Shown: positions 8,722 to 16,697, counted from the stretch's first letter. The stretch: 64,000 bases of DNA from Selenomonas sputigena (GCF_026015965.1 NZ_CP110383.1:1243501-1307500); one strand, 5' to 3'. Made by a program: numbers and translations. The notes: generated by a model from the letters alone, not told the origin.

Positions 8722-8937
8722 GAAACCCCAAGAAGTCAAACCCAAAGGGTGCAGGCTGATTGGCTAGGTTTCTGGTAAGGGCGGCGCACTATGTCCACAA
8801 AGTGGACGTTTGTGCGTGTAGTTCGCCGTGAAACCCCAAGAAGTCAAACCCAAAGGGTGCAGGCTGATTGGCTAGGTTTCTGGTAAGGGCGGCGCACTAT
8901 GTCCACAAAGTGGACGTTTGTGCGTGTAGTTCGCCGT
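8722..8937. repeat. Perfect 108-bp tandem duplication with nested inverted repeats
   Basis: Units 8722-8829 and 8830-8937 are identical over 108 bp. Each contains three foldable parts: GAAACC with GGTTTC 47 bp apart, ACCC-AAA-GGGT, and a long hairpin built from GGCGGCGCAC-TAT-GTCCAC-AAA-GTGGAC-GTTT-GTGCG ending in CGCC. After the second unit a third, diverged start (GAA...GAAGTCAAGC) can be recognised. The repeats lie in the 491-bp space between the kinase gene and the toxin-antitoxin operon. No matching copy was seen elsewhere in the window. There are no unique spacers, so it is not a CRISPR array. Confidence 0.85.
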
Positions 8938-9046
8938 GAACGTCCATGAAGTCAAGCAGAAGGCGCAAATCGTCGCCTTATTTCAGGCAGGGAGCATGGA
9001 AGAATCGCTCTTCTCGCTCGGCTTGACGCAAGGAAATGGAGAATGA
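8936..9046 (+). pseudogene. Short open tail after the tandem repeats, possible gene remnant
   Basis: From a GTG at the end of the second 108-bp unit, 36 codons run to a TGA. The predicted peptide (VNVHEVKQKAQIVALFQAGS onward) looks protein-like and uses codons similar to the backbone. The same frame in unit 1 reads AVKPQEVKPKGCRLIG and then stops. There is no ribosome site, and the end overlaps the antitoxin promoter. I read it as the possible 3' remnant of a lost gene whose tail was duplicated; it could also be chance. Confidence 0.25.
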
Positions 9047-9052
9047 TATACT
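9023..9052 (+). promoter_or_regulatory. Promoter of the relB-yoeB-like operon
   Basis: TTGACG (9023-9028) and TATACT (9047-9052) are 18 bp apart. The predicted start point near 9059 excludes an antitoxin start at 9036 and supports the one at 9093. Confidence 0.75.
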
Positions 9053-9092
9053 CAAGAAAACGAAAGATTCTCTGGAAAGGAGCTTGATTTCC

Positions 9093-9323
9093 ATGACCAC
9101 GCTTGCCATACAGATTGATGATGCCAATGCCCGCATACTGGAAGATTATGCACGATCGAACAAGATCACGATTGACAGCTGCATCAACAAATTGATTGCC
9201 GAACTTCACCAGCGAGAAAGAACCGCCTACCTCAAGATGCTTGAAGAAAGCAACCAAGCGCTTCGCGAAGGCCGCACGATCACGAAGACGTTTGCTGAGC
9301 TTAAGGCCATGGAACATGAGTAA
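9093..9323 (+). CDS. RelB/DinJ-like ribbon-helix-helix antitoxin
   Basis: The 76-residue protein has an N-terminal strand-helix-helix pattern (LAIQIDDANARILEDYAR, then a second helix to about residue 45) and a charged C-terminal part that would wrap the toxin. The ATG at 9093 follows AAGGAG at 10 bp spacing; a longer frame from 9036 would start within the promoter. Its stop overlaps the toxin start by 8 bp. Antitoxins of this type repress their own operon and neutralise a ribosome-dependent mRNA interferase. The YoeB-like toxin would normally be paired with a YefM/Phd antitoxin, so the pairing is unusual. Confidence 0.75.
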   Translation: MTTLAIQIDDANARILEDYARSNKITIDSCINKLIAELHQRERTAYLKMLEESNQALREGRTITKTFAELKAMEHE

Positions 9324-9573
9324 TATCACCTTTACAGAACCCGCATTTGCACAATATCTCTATTGGCAAACGCAAGACAAGCGTACGCTGAAAAAAATCA
9401 ATCAACTTCTGCAGAGCATCGACCGCGACGGCGTCTTGAACGGACTTGGCAAGCCTGAAGTGCTGAAGCACCTCGGCGGCGATTTCAGCAGACGCATCGA
9501 CGAACAAAATCGTCTCGTATACACCGTCGAAGGCGATAATATCATCGTAAAAGCCTGCAAAGGGCACTATTGA
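9316..9573 (+). CDS. yoeB: YoeB/Txe-family mRNA interferase toxin
   Basis: The 85-residue protein aligns along its whole length with E. coli YoeB: YLYWQTQDKRTLKKIN, GLGKPEVLKH, SRRIDEQNRLVY and the terminal CKGHY. The catalytic residues known for YoeB (Glu46, Arg65, His83, Tyr84) correspond to Glu48, Arg66, His84 and Tyr85, all present, so the toxin should be active. YoeB cleaves mRNA in the ribosomal A site. The ATG overlaps the antitoxin end (9316-9323), and a terminator follows at 9603. Confidence 0.93.
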   Translation: MSNITFTEPAFAQYLYWQTQDKRTLKKINQLLQSIDRDGVLNGLGKPEVLKHLGGDFSRRIDEQNRLVYTVEGDNIIVKACKGHY

Positions 9574-9602
9574 AACCAAAGAAAAAACTTCAAACACATA
9601 TC

Positions 9603-9648
9603 AAAAGAGGCAGCACCGACTCACAAAGGGTCGGTTGCTGCCTCTTTT
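9603..9648. terminator. Bidirectional terminator between yoeB-like toxin and exonuclease gene
   Basis: Long arms AAAAGAGGCAGC plus ACCGAC pair with GTCGGT plus GCTGCCTCTTTT around the loop TCACAAAG. T-rich tails are present on both strands, so it can serve both converging genes. Confidence 0.85.
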
Positions 9649-9658
9649 ATTCCTTATC

Positions 9659-10219
9659 TCACACGCCGAAATGGCCGATCCCTACGCCGATTTTCTGCGC
9701 AAGCTCTTCTATGTCGTCGGTGCCCGTTTCCATTCCTGCAAAAAGCGGGATGGCGGCGCACGTTCTGGCATCGTCCAAGGCGCGGTGATGGCGGAAGTTG
9801 ATATTGAGGTGTACGCCTACGGTGTTGAGTTTGTGATCGTCAAGAGCAGGCCAGACCTTGCGTGCGATACGCACGGTGCAGCATGTGCGAAAATCTGGTG
9901 CCTGCAGGCGATTGGCAAGGAGCGATGCCTTGAGCACACCCATGTCGAAGGACGCATTGTGCGCGACGACGATCTTGCCAGCAAGGCGCTCCTTCAGCTC
10001 TTCCCAGACCTCGGCGAAGGTCGGCGCATCTGCCACATCCTTAGGGCTTATGCCGTGGATGCCGATGTTGAAGCTGTCGAAGCGAAGTCCGGGCGGCTGA
10101 ATGAGCGTCGTCCACCCTTCCTTTAGCTGTCCGTCCCGCACCTCTACGGTAGCCACGCTGCAGGCGGAGTTCATGCTGCCCGTCGCCGTTTCAAAATCAA
10201 TCGCGATATAGTTCATCAT
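9659..10219 (-). CDS. DnaQ-like 3'-5' exonuclease
   Basis: The 186-residue protein is a single exonuclease domain of the DEDDh class: motif I DFETAT (residues 6-11), motif II VAHNASFDMGVL (about 85-96), and motif III with HRALDDARTC (about 143-152). All four acidic residues and the histidine are present. Stand-alone domains like this are related to the proofreading subunit of DNA polymerase III, RNase T and oligoribonuclease; the in vivo substrate cannot be told. The ATG chosen has GAGGTGAT at good spacing; a frame from 10267 lacks one. Confidence 0.85.
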   Translation of the reverse strand: MMNYIAIDFETATGSMNSACSVATVEVRDGQLKEGWTTLIQPPGLRFDSFNIGIHGISPKDVADAPTFAEVWEELKERLAGKIVVAHNASFDMGVLKASLLANRLQAPDFRTCCTVRIARKVWPALDDHKLNTVGVHLNINFRHHRALDDARTCAAIPLFAGMETGTDDIEELAQKIGVGIGHFGV

Positions 10220-10270
10220 GGCGATCACCTCGCAAAACACTTTCTGCGGCACTGCCGCGCCGTACACACG

Positions 10271-10301
10271 CCGAGGGACGCTCCCTTCCCGCGTCCCTCG
10301 G
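10271..10301. terminator. GC-rich hairpin downstream of nfnB
   Basis: Perfect 11-bp arms (CCGAGGGACGC and its complement, 10271-10281 and 10291-10301) enclose a 9-base loop. No T-run follows on either strand, so it may act as an mRNA 3'-end stabiliser or work together with the hairpin at 10304-10340. Confidence 0.45.
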
Positions 10302-10303
10302 AA

Positions 10304-10340
10304 ACGCCTGCCGCTTCGGTCTTCTTCGAAGCTCAGGCGT
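10304..10340 (-). terminator. Hairpin overlapping the nfnB stop codon
   Basis: Arms ACGCCTG plus GCTTCG pair with their complements at 10327-10340. On the minus strand only TTTCC follows. The nfnB stop codon (10335-10333) lies in the stem. It probably forms a tandem 3'-end structure with the hairpin at 10271-10301. Confidence 0.45.
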
Positions 10341-11739
10341 TCTTTTTCTTCTGCAGATACTCGTCGATGGCGGCGGCCGCCTTCTTGCCCGCGCCCATCG
10401 CCAGGATGACGGTCGCCGCGCCCGTCACGATGTCGCCGCCCGCGAATACGCCTTCCTTCGTCGTAGCTCCCGTCTCCTCGTCGGCGACGATGTTGCCGCG
10501 CTTCGTCGTATCCATGCCGGGCGTCGTCGTCGCGACGATGGGATTCGGCCCCGTGCCGATGGACATGATGACCGTATCGACGGGAAGCTCGAACTCCGAG
10601 CCTTCGATGGGCACGGGACGACGGCGTCCCGAATCGTCCGGCTCGCCAAGTTCCATCTTGATGCAGCGGATCGCCTTGACCCAGCCGTCTTCGTTGCCCA
10701 AGATTTCGACGGGATTGTTCAGCAAGCGGAAGTCGATGCCCTCTTCCTTCGCATGGTGCACTTCCTCGCGCCTTGCGGGCAGTTCTTCCTCGCTGCGGCG
10801 GTAGACGATGTAGACTTTCTCCGCGCCGAGCCGCAGCGCCGTGCGCGCCGCGTCCATGGCGACGTTGCCGCCGCCGACGACGGCAACGCCCCTGCCGACG
10901 TGAATCGGCGTCGCAAAATCGGGGAAACGGTATGCCTTCATGAGGTTGCAGCGCGTCAGGAACTCGTTGGCGGAATAGACGCCGTTGAGGTTTTCGCCGG
11001 GAATGTTCATGAAATGCGGCAAGCCCGCGCCCGTGCCGACGAAGACGGCGTCGAATCCCTCTTCTTCCATGAGTTCGTCGATCGTATAGAGCTTGCCGAC
11101 AACGGAATTCAGCTCGATCGTCACGCCGAGCTTCCTGAGGTTTTCGACTTCCTTCTGCACGACGCCGTCCTTCGGCAGGCGGAACTCGGGAATGCCGTAG
11201 GAGAGCACGCCGCCCGCGACATGCAGCGCCTCAAAGATCGTCACGCGGTAGCCCTTTTTCGCGAGATCGCCGGCGCACGAGAGTCCCGCAGGACCTGCGC
11301 CGATGATTGCGACCTTCTGCGCGTCCGGGGCGAACTCGACGGGCTTGACCTCTTCTTCCTGCGCGAGCTGCCAATCCGCCGCGAAGCGCTCAAGTCTGCC
11401 GATGCCGACAGGCTCGCCGCGCTTGCCGAGGATGCAGAGCTTCTCGCACTGGTTCTCCTGCGGACAGACGCGGCCGCAGACGGCGGGCAGCGCATTGTCG
11501 CCCTTGATGATGTCGATCGCCGCCGCAAAATCGTGCGCCTTGATCTTCTGGATAAACTCGGGGATGCGCACGGACACAGGACAGCCCTTGCGGCACTGCG
11601 GCACCTTGCAGTTGAGACAGCGCTCAGCCTCGGCGATCGCCGTTTCCTCATCGTAGCCCAACGCCACTTCTTCAAAGTTGTGGGCGCGAACCTTCGGGTC
11701 TTGCTCAGGCATCTTATGTTTTTCCAGCACCAACGCCAT
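10333..11739 (-). CDS. nfnB: NfnB/GltA-type NADPH oxidoreductase large subunit
   Basis: This 468-residue protein is of the glutamate-synthase small-subunit type. N-terminal cysteines for two 4Fe-4S clusters are present (CLNCKVPQCRKGCP, CGRVCPQENQCEKLC), followed by an FAD-binding GAGPAGLSCA and an NADPH-binding GGGNVAMDAARTA. Together with the 280-residue ferredoxin-NADP reductase-like subunit upstream it forms the two-gene NfnAB unit, an electron-bifurcating NADH-dependent ferredoxin:NADP oxidoreductase; sulfide dehydrogenase (SudAB) is a close relative and cannot be excluded. The ATG follows GGGGAGGAA, one base after the nfnA stop. NADPH from NfnAB would suit the folate genes next to it. 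Confidence 0.88.
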   Translation of the reverse strand: MALVLEKHKMPEQDPKVRAHNFEEVALGYDEETAIAEAERCLNCKVPQCRKGCPVSVRIPEFIQKIKAHDFAAAIDIIKGDNALPAVCGRVCPQENQCEKLCILGKRGEPVGIGRLERFAADWQLAQEEEVKPVEFAPDAQKVAIIGAGPAGLSCAGDLAKKGYRVTIFEALHVAGGVLSYGIPEFRLPKDGVVQKEVENLRKLGVTIELNSVVGKLYTIDELMEEEGFDAVFVGTGAGLPHFMNIPGENLNGVYSANEFLTRCNLMKAYRFPDFATPIHVGRGVAVVGGGNVAMDAARTALRLGAEKVYIVYRRSEEELPARREEVHHAKEEGIDFRLLNNPVEILGNEDGWVKAIRCIKMELGEPDDSGRRRPVPIEGSEFELPVDTVIMSIGTGPNPIVATTTPGMDTTKRGNIVADEETGATTKEGVFAGGDIVTGAATVILAMGAGKKAAAAIDEYLQKKKNA

Positions 11740-11740
11740 G

Positions 11741-12583
11741 TCAATTCCTCCCCAAGCCGATGTTGCAGATGTGATCCTTCTCCTTCGCTTCCTGCGTGCG
11801 GTACATCCTGCCGCGCGCCATCAATCCGTGGAAATCGACGAGATGACCGTCGAACTCAGGGCCGTCGACGCAGGCGAACTTCGTCTCCTCGCCCACCTGC
11901 ACGCGACAGCCGCCGCACATGCCCGTACCGTCAACCATGATGGGATTGAGGCTCACGATGGTCTTGATGCCGTAGGGGCGCGTGGCTTCGGCGACGCTCT
12001 TCATCATGACGCCCGGGCCTATCGCCGTGACCTGGTCGATCTTCTCGCCGCGCTTTATAAGTTCTTCGATGGCGTTCGTGACGAACCCCTTGATGCCGTA
12101 GGAGCCGTCGTCCGTCGTGATCAGAACCTCGTCGGAGATTGCCCTCATGCGATCTTCAAAGATGAGGATGTCCTTCGTCTTCGCACCGAGAATCGAGATG
12201 ACCTTGTTGCCAAGTTCATGCGCCCCGCGTGCGATCGGATAGACGGGCGCGACGCCGATGCCGCCGCCGACGAAAACGACGGTTCCCATGTGATTGGAAA
12301 GCTCCGACGGCTGCCCCAGAGGGCCGACGAAGTCAAGAATAGAATCGCCCTCCTTGAGAGAGGCGAGGAGCCCAGTCGATGCGCCGACGACCTGGAAGAG
12401 GATCGTGACGATTCCCTTTTCGCGGTCGAAGTCGGCGATCGTCAGCGGTACACGCTCGCCTTCCTCATTGACGCGCAGGACGATGAACTGCCCCGGCAGA
12501 GCCTTCTTCGCCACGCGGGGTGCCTCGATATCGTACTCAAGGATGCCCGGTGACAACTCTTGCTTCTTTAAGATTCTGTACAT
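11741..12583 (-). CDS. nfnA: NfnA-type ferredoxin-NADP reductase subunit
   Basis: The 280-residue protein has an FAD-binding N-terminal domain (RVPLTIADF near 50), a nucleotide-binding middle (GGGIGVAPVYPIARG) and a C-terminal 2Fe-2S motif (DGTGMCGGCRV...FACVDGPEFDGH). This matches the small subunit of NfnAB and the PyrK-like reductases. The ATG at 12583 has GGAGGGG seven bases upstream; an open frame continues to 12604 without a ribosome site. It is directly followed by nfnB. Confidence 0.88.
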   Translation of the reverse strand: MYRILKKQELSPGILEYDIEAPRVAKKALPGQFIVLRVNEEGERVPLTIADFDREKGIVTILFQVVGASTGLLASLKEGDSILDFVGPLGQPSELSNHMGTVVFVGGGIGVAPVYPIARGAHELGNKVISILGAKTKDILIFEDRMRAISDEVLITTDDGSYGIKGFVTNAIEELIKRGEKIDQVTAIGPGVMMKSVAEATRPYGIKTIVSLNPIMVDGTGMCGGCRVQVGEETKFACVDGPEFDGHLVDFHGLMARGRMYRTQEAKEKDHICNIGLGRN

Positions 12584-12605
12584 TCCAATGCCCCTCCTCT
12601 GCATT

Positions 12606-12631
12606 AAAAAAACAAAGAATCAGATTTCTGA
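12606..12631 (-). terminator. Weak terminator after metF
   Basis: A short stem TCAGA/TCTGA (12620-12631) is followed on the minus strand by TTCTTTGTTTTTTT. The stem is only 5 bp, so read-through from metF into nfnA is likely. Confidence 0.4.
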
Positions 12632-12639
12632 CACGCCCT

Positions 12640-13386
12640 TTATCCTTCGGCAAATATGCCGCCCAAATACTCGTCAATCCCCGTGCGAATCGGCATGAGG
12701 TAGACATGTTCACCCTTTGCCCGCGCTTCTGCCAAAACATCACGCGCAAACGCGATGCTCCATGCAAGCGTCGGTTCGAAGTCCTTCGGGAACACGACCT
12801 GATTCTTCGTCTCCCAATAGCTCTCAGAGCGCTGCGAGGTCACGGGCGAGAGCCCCCAGTAAACCTCGATGCCTTCGAGCATGTCCGCATACATCGCGAG
12901 GAAGCGGCGATCGAAAAACGGCTGTGTGAAGAAGCCGACAGCGCCCGCCTGCAGTTTGCGGCGGATGCGGTAATCTTCCTGCCTCATGCTGCCGCGATAC
13001 TGGTCGATGCCCGCAAAGACTCGAATCTCGGGCATTTCCTCGCGGAACTTCCGTATGACGTCGATGCTCTCCGTCGGATAGACGGTGTGCGTCATGTTCT
13101 GCGGCGCATCTCCCTCGATGACGAGGACTTCTCGAATCGCATGTTCGCGCAGGTAGTCCTCCATGGGCAGCGGCTTCGTGATATCGATGTCCATGGCGCG
13201 AATGTGCGGCACAGCGGGGAAAGTCTCGCCCGCAATCGCCGCACCCTCCCAACTGCGCACAGGAAGCCGCAGGAGGTCGGGGACGTTGATGAGATCGATC
13301 TTTCCCTCATATTTTTTCGTCTGCGCGAGTTCTTCACGCAGCGCCGCTTCATCGCGCGGCACAAGTTCAAGCGACACTTTGCTCAT
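12640..13386 (-). CDS. metF: Methylenetetrahydrofolate reductase
   Basis: The 248-residue protein is a MetF-type TIM barrel: an N-terminal strand with a conserved Glu (SLELVPRDE), LVIEGDAPQNMTHTVYPTES for FAD and folate contacts, and GAVGFFTQPFF, which corresponds to GAxFxxTQ/PxF of the family. It reduces 5,10-methylene- to 5-methyl-tetrahydrofolate. An ATG with AGGTG eight bases upstream was preferred over the GTG at 13395 that overlaps the previous stop. It ends the folD-fhs run. No MetV partner, which often accompanies Firmicute MetF, is nearby. It is shorter and more divergent than the E. coli enzyme. Confidence 0.82.
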   Translation of the reverse strand: MSKVSLELVPRDEAALREELAQTKKYEGKIDLINVPDLLRLPVRSWEGAAIAGETFPAVPHIRAMDIDITKPLPMEDYLREHAIREVLVIEGDAPQNMTHTVYPTESIDVIRKFREEMPEIRVFAGIDQYRGSMRQEDYRIRRKLQAGAVGFFTQPFFDRRFLAMYADMLEGIEVYWGLSPVTSQRSESYWETKNQVVFPKDFEPTLAWSIAFARDVLAEARAKGEHVYLMPIRTGIDEYLGGIFAEG

Positions 13387-13391
13387 ATCAA

Positions 13392-13793
13392 TCACCTGCT
13401 CAACTCTAAAGGATACGCTTCTCGCACAGCCTCATCCATCGTCTCGAATGCCGGAATGAAGCGGGTCAAAATCTCCGTCACCAAAGCCCTTGCACGCGCA
13501 CTGTCATAGATATGCGTCAAATCGTTGCGCGTGCGCAGCATGTCGAGCCACACGTCTTCCTCAAGAAAATCAAAGCAGCGGTATGCCGCCTTGATAATCT
13601 CCCTTGGCGACCCCGAAGCGGCAGTCGCCTTTCCCTCGTAACGCAGAAGCTCTTTCAGCACCTTCCAGCCAAGTTCAAACTGAATGAAAAACTTGTCGAT
13701 GATGCCGCTGATGATGAACTCATTCTCCAAATCCTGCAGCGGAGCCTGCGCCAATACATGCAGATGACGGGAAAACTCGTCATACCTTTTCAT
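13392..13793 (-). CDS. HEPN-domain protein (HI0074/HepT-like toxin or substrate-binding partner)
   Basis: The 133-residue all-helical protein matches the HI0074 family (nucleotidyltransferase substrate-binding, HEPN superfamily). The RNase motif R-x4-H is intact as R89-NDLT-H94, preceded by a typical FELGWKVLKELL helix. Its start overlaps the end of the nucleotidyltransferase gene by 14 bp. HEPN/MNT pairs act as toxin-antitoxin systems in which the nucleotidyltransferase AMPylates the HEPN RNase. The pair sits inside the folD-fhs-metF run. Confidence 0.85.
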   Translation of the reverse strand: MKRYDEFSRHLHVLAQAPLQDLENEFIISGIIDKFFIQFELGWKVLKELLRYEGKATAASGSPREIIKAAYRCFDFLEEDVWLDMLRTRNDLTHIYDSARARALVTEILTRFIPAFETMDEAVREAYPLELSR

Positions 13794-14106
13794 ACAAGAT
13801 CACCCCATCGCGCAAAATCTCTGCAACAAGTTCCGCCGACGGCGATTCATTCATGTTGACGATGTCAAACGTCAGCAGCGTGTCCACTTTCTCCTCCACA
13901 TCGAACGCGAAATCACGAAAATCGGCACAGTCATAGACGGCGATATCCACGTCACTTTTCTCCGCTTGCAACCTGCGCGCCCGTGAGCCAAAAAGCACCA
14001 GTTTTCCTACATCGTAGCGCTTTGCCAGATCTCGAAGCTGGGCGAAGATTTTTTCCTCGCGCACCGTCCAACAAATTTGCGGCTCAGCCATCGTTTTCAT
14101 TCGCAT
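13780..14106 (-). CDS. Minimal nucleotidyltransferase (MntA-like antitoxin)
   Basis: The 108-residue protein carries the polymerase-beta-type motif GSRARRL (40-46) followed by SDVDIAV with the two metal-binding aspartates (D52, D54). It is the size of stand-alone MNT proteins of the HI0073/MntA group. AAGGGAAGG precedes three close ATG codons; the second (14100) has the better spacing, so the true start may be 6 bp shorter. It is paired with the HEPN protein just downstream. Confidence 0.85.
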   Translation of the reverse strand: MRMKTMAEPQICWTVREEKIFAQLRDLAKRYDVGKLVLFGSRARRLQAEKSDVDIAVYDCADFRDFAFDVEEKVDTLLTFDIVNMNESPSAELVAEILRDGVILYEKV

Positions 14107-14139
14107 GACCTTCCCTTGTGCTCCAAGCGCCTTGCTGCC

Positions 14140-15807
14140 TCAGAACAATCCCGTGATTCTACCGTCTTCCGTGATGTCCATATCCATCGCCGCCGGATGC
14201 TTGGGAAGCCCCGGCATCGTGAGGATGCTGCCCGTCAGGGCGACGACGAAACCCGCGCCCGCCGCGAGGCGAAGCTCGCGCACCGTGATGCGAAAGCCCT
14301 CGGGCCTGCCGAGAAGCGCGGCGTCGTCGGAAAGCGAATACTGCGTCTTCGCCATGCACACGGGCATCTTGTCGAAGCCCAGCGCTTCCAATTCCTCAAG
14401 CTCTCTTTGCGCTTCCTTCGTAAAATCGACGCCTGCCGCGCCGTAAATCTCACGCGCAATCTTGCCGATTTTTTCAGGGATAGTCTCCTTCTCATCGTAG
14501 ATATAGCGAAAGTCCGCCTTCTTTTGAAGCGCCGCCTCGACCTTCTCGGCAAGCGCCTCGCCGCCCTCGCCTCCCTTCGCCCAGACCTCGGACAGAGCGA
14601 CCTCGGCACCGAGCGCCTCGCACTCGCGGCGCACGAAATCAAGCTCTTCGGCCGTATCGGTCGGGAAGGCGTTGACGGCGACGACGGCGGGCAAACCGAA
14701 CTTCTGCACGTTCTCGATGTGCTTGGCGAGATTCGCCATGCCCTTTTTGAGCGCCGTCATGTCAACCTTCTCCAATTCCTTCTTGGAGAGTCCGCCGTGC
14801 ATCTTGAGCGCACGCACCGTCGCGACAATGACGACGGCGTCGGGAGAAATCCCCGCAAAGCGACACTTGATGTCGAGGAACTTCTCCGCACCGAGGTCGG
14901 CGCCGAACCCCGCCTCCGTCACAACGACGTCGGCGAACTTCAACGCGAACTTCGTCGCCATGATGCTGTTGCAGCCGTGCGCGATGTTGGCAAAAGGACC
15001 GCCGTGGATGAAGACGGGCGTGCCTTCGAGCGTCTGCACGAGGTTCGGCTTGATCGCGTCCTTGAAGAGCAGCGTCAGTGCGCCCGTCGCGCCGAGCTCG
15101 TCGGCACGCACAGCTCTGCCCGAGCGAGTGTAACCGATGACGATGCGTCCGAGACGCCCCTTCATGTCCATGAGGTCGCGCGAGAGACAGAGGATCGCCA
15201 TCATCTCCGACGCCACCGTGATGTCAAAACCCGTCTCACGCGGCACGCCGTGCGCCTTGCCGCCCATGCCGATGACGACATGGCGCAGTGCGCGGTCATT
15301 GAGATCGAGGACGCGCTTCCATGTGATGCGGCGCACGTCGAGATCAAGTGCATTGCCCTGCTGGATATGGTTGTCGATGATGGCGGCGAGGAGGTTGTGC
15401 GCCGTCGTGATGGCGTGAAAGTCTCCCGTGAAATGCAGGTTGATGTCCTCCATCGGCACGACCTGCGCATAGCCGCCGCCCGCCGCGCCGCCTTTCATGC
15501 CGAAGCACGGCCCCATCGACGGCTCACGAAGCGCCGCCGCCGCTTTGCGGCCTCGGCGAGAAAGCGCGTCGGCCAGCCCGACGCTCGTCGTCGTCTTGCC
15601 CTCGCCCGCCGGCGTCGGATTGATCGCCGTGCAGAGGATGAGCTTGCCGTCCGGCCTGTCCTTGACGCGCTGCCAGGCGTCAAGTGTGACCTTCGCTTTG
15701 TATTTGCCGTAAAGCTCCAGATCATCAGGCGCAAGGCCGATCTTCGAAGCAATCTCCTCGATCGGCTTCATCTTCGCCGCCTGTGCGATTTCCACATCAG
15801 ATTTCAT
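14140..15807 (-). CDS. fhs: Formate-tetrahydrofolate ligase
   Basis: The 555-residue protein has the formyl-THF synthetase P-loop [15 protein letters not shown] (about 63-77), the signature [15 protein letters not shown]-type block (here [16 protein letters not shown]) and [13 protein letters not shown]. It makes 10-formyl-THF from formate, THF and ATP in the cytosol. It lies 12 bp after folD, so the two are probably co-transcribed; FolD, Fhs and MetF cover formate to methyl-THF. The ATG has GGAGGAG upstream. Length is normal. Confidence 0.98.
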   Translation of the reverse strand: MKSDVEIAQAAKMKPIEEIASKIGLAPDDLELYGKYKAKVTLDAWQRVKDRPDGKLILCTAINPTPAGEGKTTTSVGLADALSRRGRKAAAALREPSMGPCFGMKGGAAGGGYAQVVPMEDINLHFTGDFHAITTAHNLLAAIIDNHIQQGNALDLDVRRITWKRVLDLNDRALRHVVIGMGGKAHGVPRETGFDITVASEMMAILCLSRDLMDMKGRLGRIVIGYTRSGRAVRADELGATGALTLLFKDAIKPNLVQTLEGTPVFIHGGPFANIAHGCNSIMATKFALKFADVVVTEAGFGADLGAEKFLDIKCRFAGISPDAVVIVATVRALKMHGGLSKKELEKVDMTALKKGMANLAKHIENVQKFGLPAVVAVNAFPTDTAEELDFVRRECEALGAEVALSEVWAKGGEGGEALAEKVEAALQKKADFRYIYDEKETIPEKIGKIAREIYGAAGVDFTKEAQRELEELEALGFDKMPVCMAKTQYSLSDDAALLGRPEGFRITVRELRLAAGAGFVVALTGSILTMPGLPKHPAAMDMDITEDGRITGLF

Positions 15808-15819
15808 GGCTGCTCCTCC

Positions 15820-16683
15820 TCACTTTTCCACTCGCATCTTCGCCGCCTGCACCGTGTTCGCCATGAGCGTGGCGATGGTCAGGAGTCCGACGCCGCCGGG
15901 CACGGGCGTGATCGCGCCCGCGACTTCCTTCACGGCGTCAAAATCGACATCACCGACAAGTTTCTTCTCGGCGATGCGGTTGATACCGACGTCGATGACC
16001 GTCGCGCCGGACTTCACCATATCCGCCGTCACGAAGCGCGGCTTGCCGACGGCAGCGACGAGGATGTCCGCCTCGCGTGCGACAGCGGCGAGATCTTCCG
16101 TGCGCGAGTGACAGACCGTGACCGTCGCATTCTCTGCGAGCAAGAGATGGCTGATCGGCTTGCCCACGATATTGCTCCTGCCGATGACGCAGGCGCGTTT
16201 GCCCGCGACGGGAATCCCCGCGAGCTTGAGCATCTTCATGCAGCCTGCAGGCGTGCATGGCACGAGCGCTTTTTCCCCCGCCACGAGGCGGCCGATATTG
16301 ATCGGATGGAAACCGTCGACGTCCTTTTTCGGGTCGATGCGCTCGATGATCTCCGCCGCGCTCTTCGCGAGGTGTGCGGGCAGAGGAAGCTGCACGAGGA
16401 TTCCATCGATGCGGCGACTCGCATTGAGCCGGTCGATCTCGGCGAGAAGATCCTCCTTCGTCGTCGTTTCGGGCAAGGCGATCAGAGCGGAGAAAAAGCC
16501 GAGCGCCTCGCACGCACGCTCCTTGTTGCGCACATAAACCTCGGATGCCGGATCTTCGCCGACGATGACGACGGCAAGCCCCGGCATCCTGCCGAGTACG
16601 GTGCGCAAAGCCAGCGCCTCCTCCCGCGCCTCGTCCTTGATCTTTTGGGCAAAGACCTTGCCTTCGAGCAATCGGGCTGTCAT
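15820..16683 (-). CDS. folD: Bifunctional methylene-THF dehydrogenase/methenyl-THF cyclohydrolase
   Basis: The 287-residue protein shows the FolD pattern: YVRNKERACEALG with the catalytic lysine (residue about 54), DGILVQLPLP, and the NADP-binding end PVPGGVGLLTIATLM. It interconverts methylene-, methenyl- and formyl-THF. It is followed by fhs after 12 bp and preceded by ubiA after 14 bp, so it is the hinge between the quinone/Tat part and the one-carbon part of this long run. Confidence 0.98.
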   Translation of the reverse strand: MTARLLEGKVFAQKIKDEAREEALALRTVLGRMPGLAVVIVGEDPASEVYVRNKERACEALGFFSALIALPETTTKEDLLAEIDRLNASRRIDGILVQLPLPAHLAKSAAEIIERIDPKKDVDGFHPINIGRLVAGEKALVPCTPAGCMKMLKLAGIPVAGKRACVIGRSNIVGKPISHLLLAENATVTVCHSRTEDLAAVAREADILVAAVGKPRFVTADMVKSGATVIDVGINRIAEKKLVGDVDFDAVKEVAGAITPVPGGVGLLTIATLMANTVQAAKMRVEK

Positions 16684-16697
16684 ATTTCACTCCCCCA

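Noticed and set aside
8722-8937. CRISPR array
   Set aside because: Units are 108 bp and directly adjacent with no unique spacers, and no cas genes are in the window.
9036-9323. Longer antitoxin starting at 9036
   Set aside because: That start lies upstream of and within the -10 box; the ATG at 9093 has AAGGAG and lies behind the predicted transcription start.
10271-10340. Riboswitch at the end of nfnB
   Set aside because: The two hairpins lie at the 3' end of nfnB and not ahead of a gene in sense orientation; 3'-end structures explain them better.
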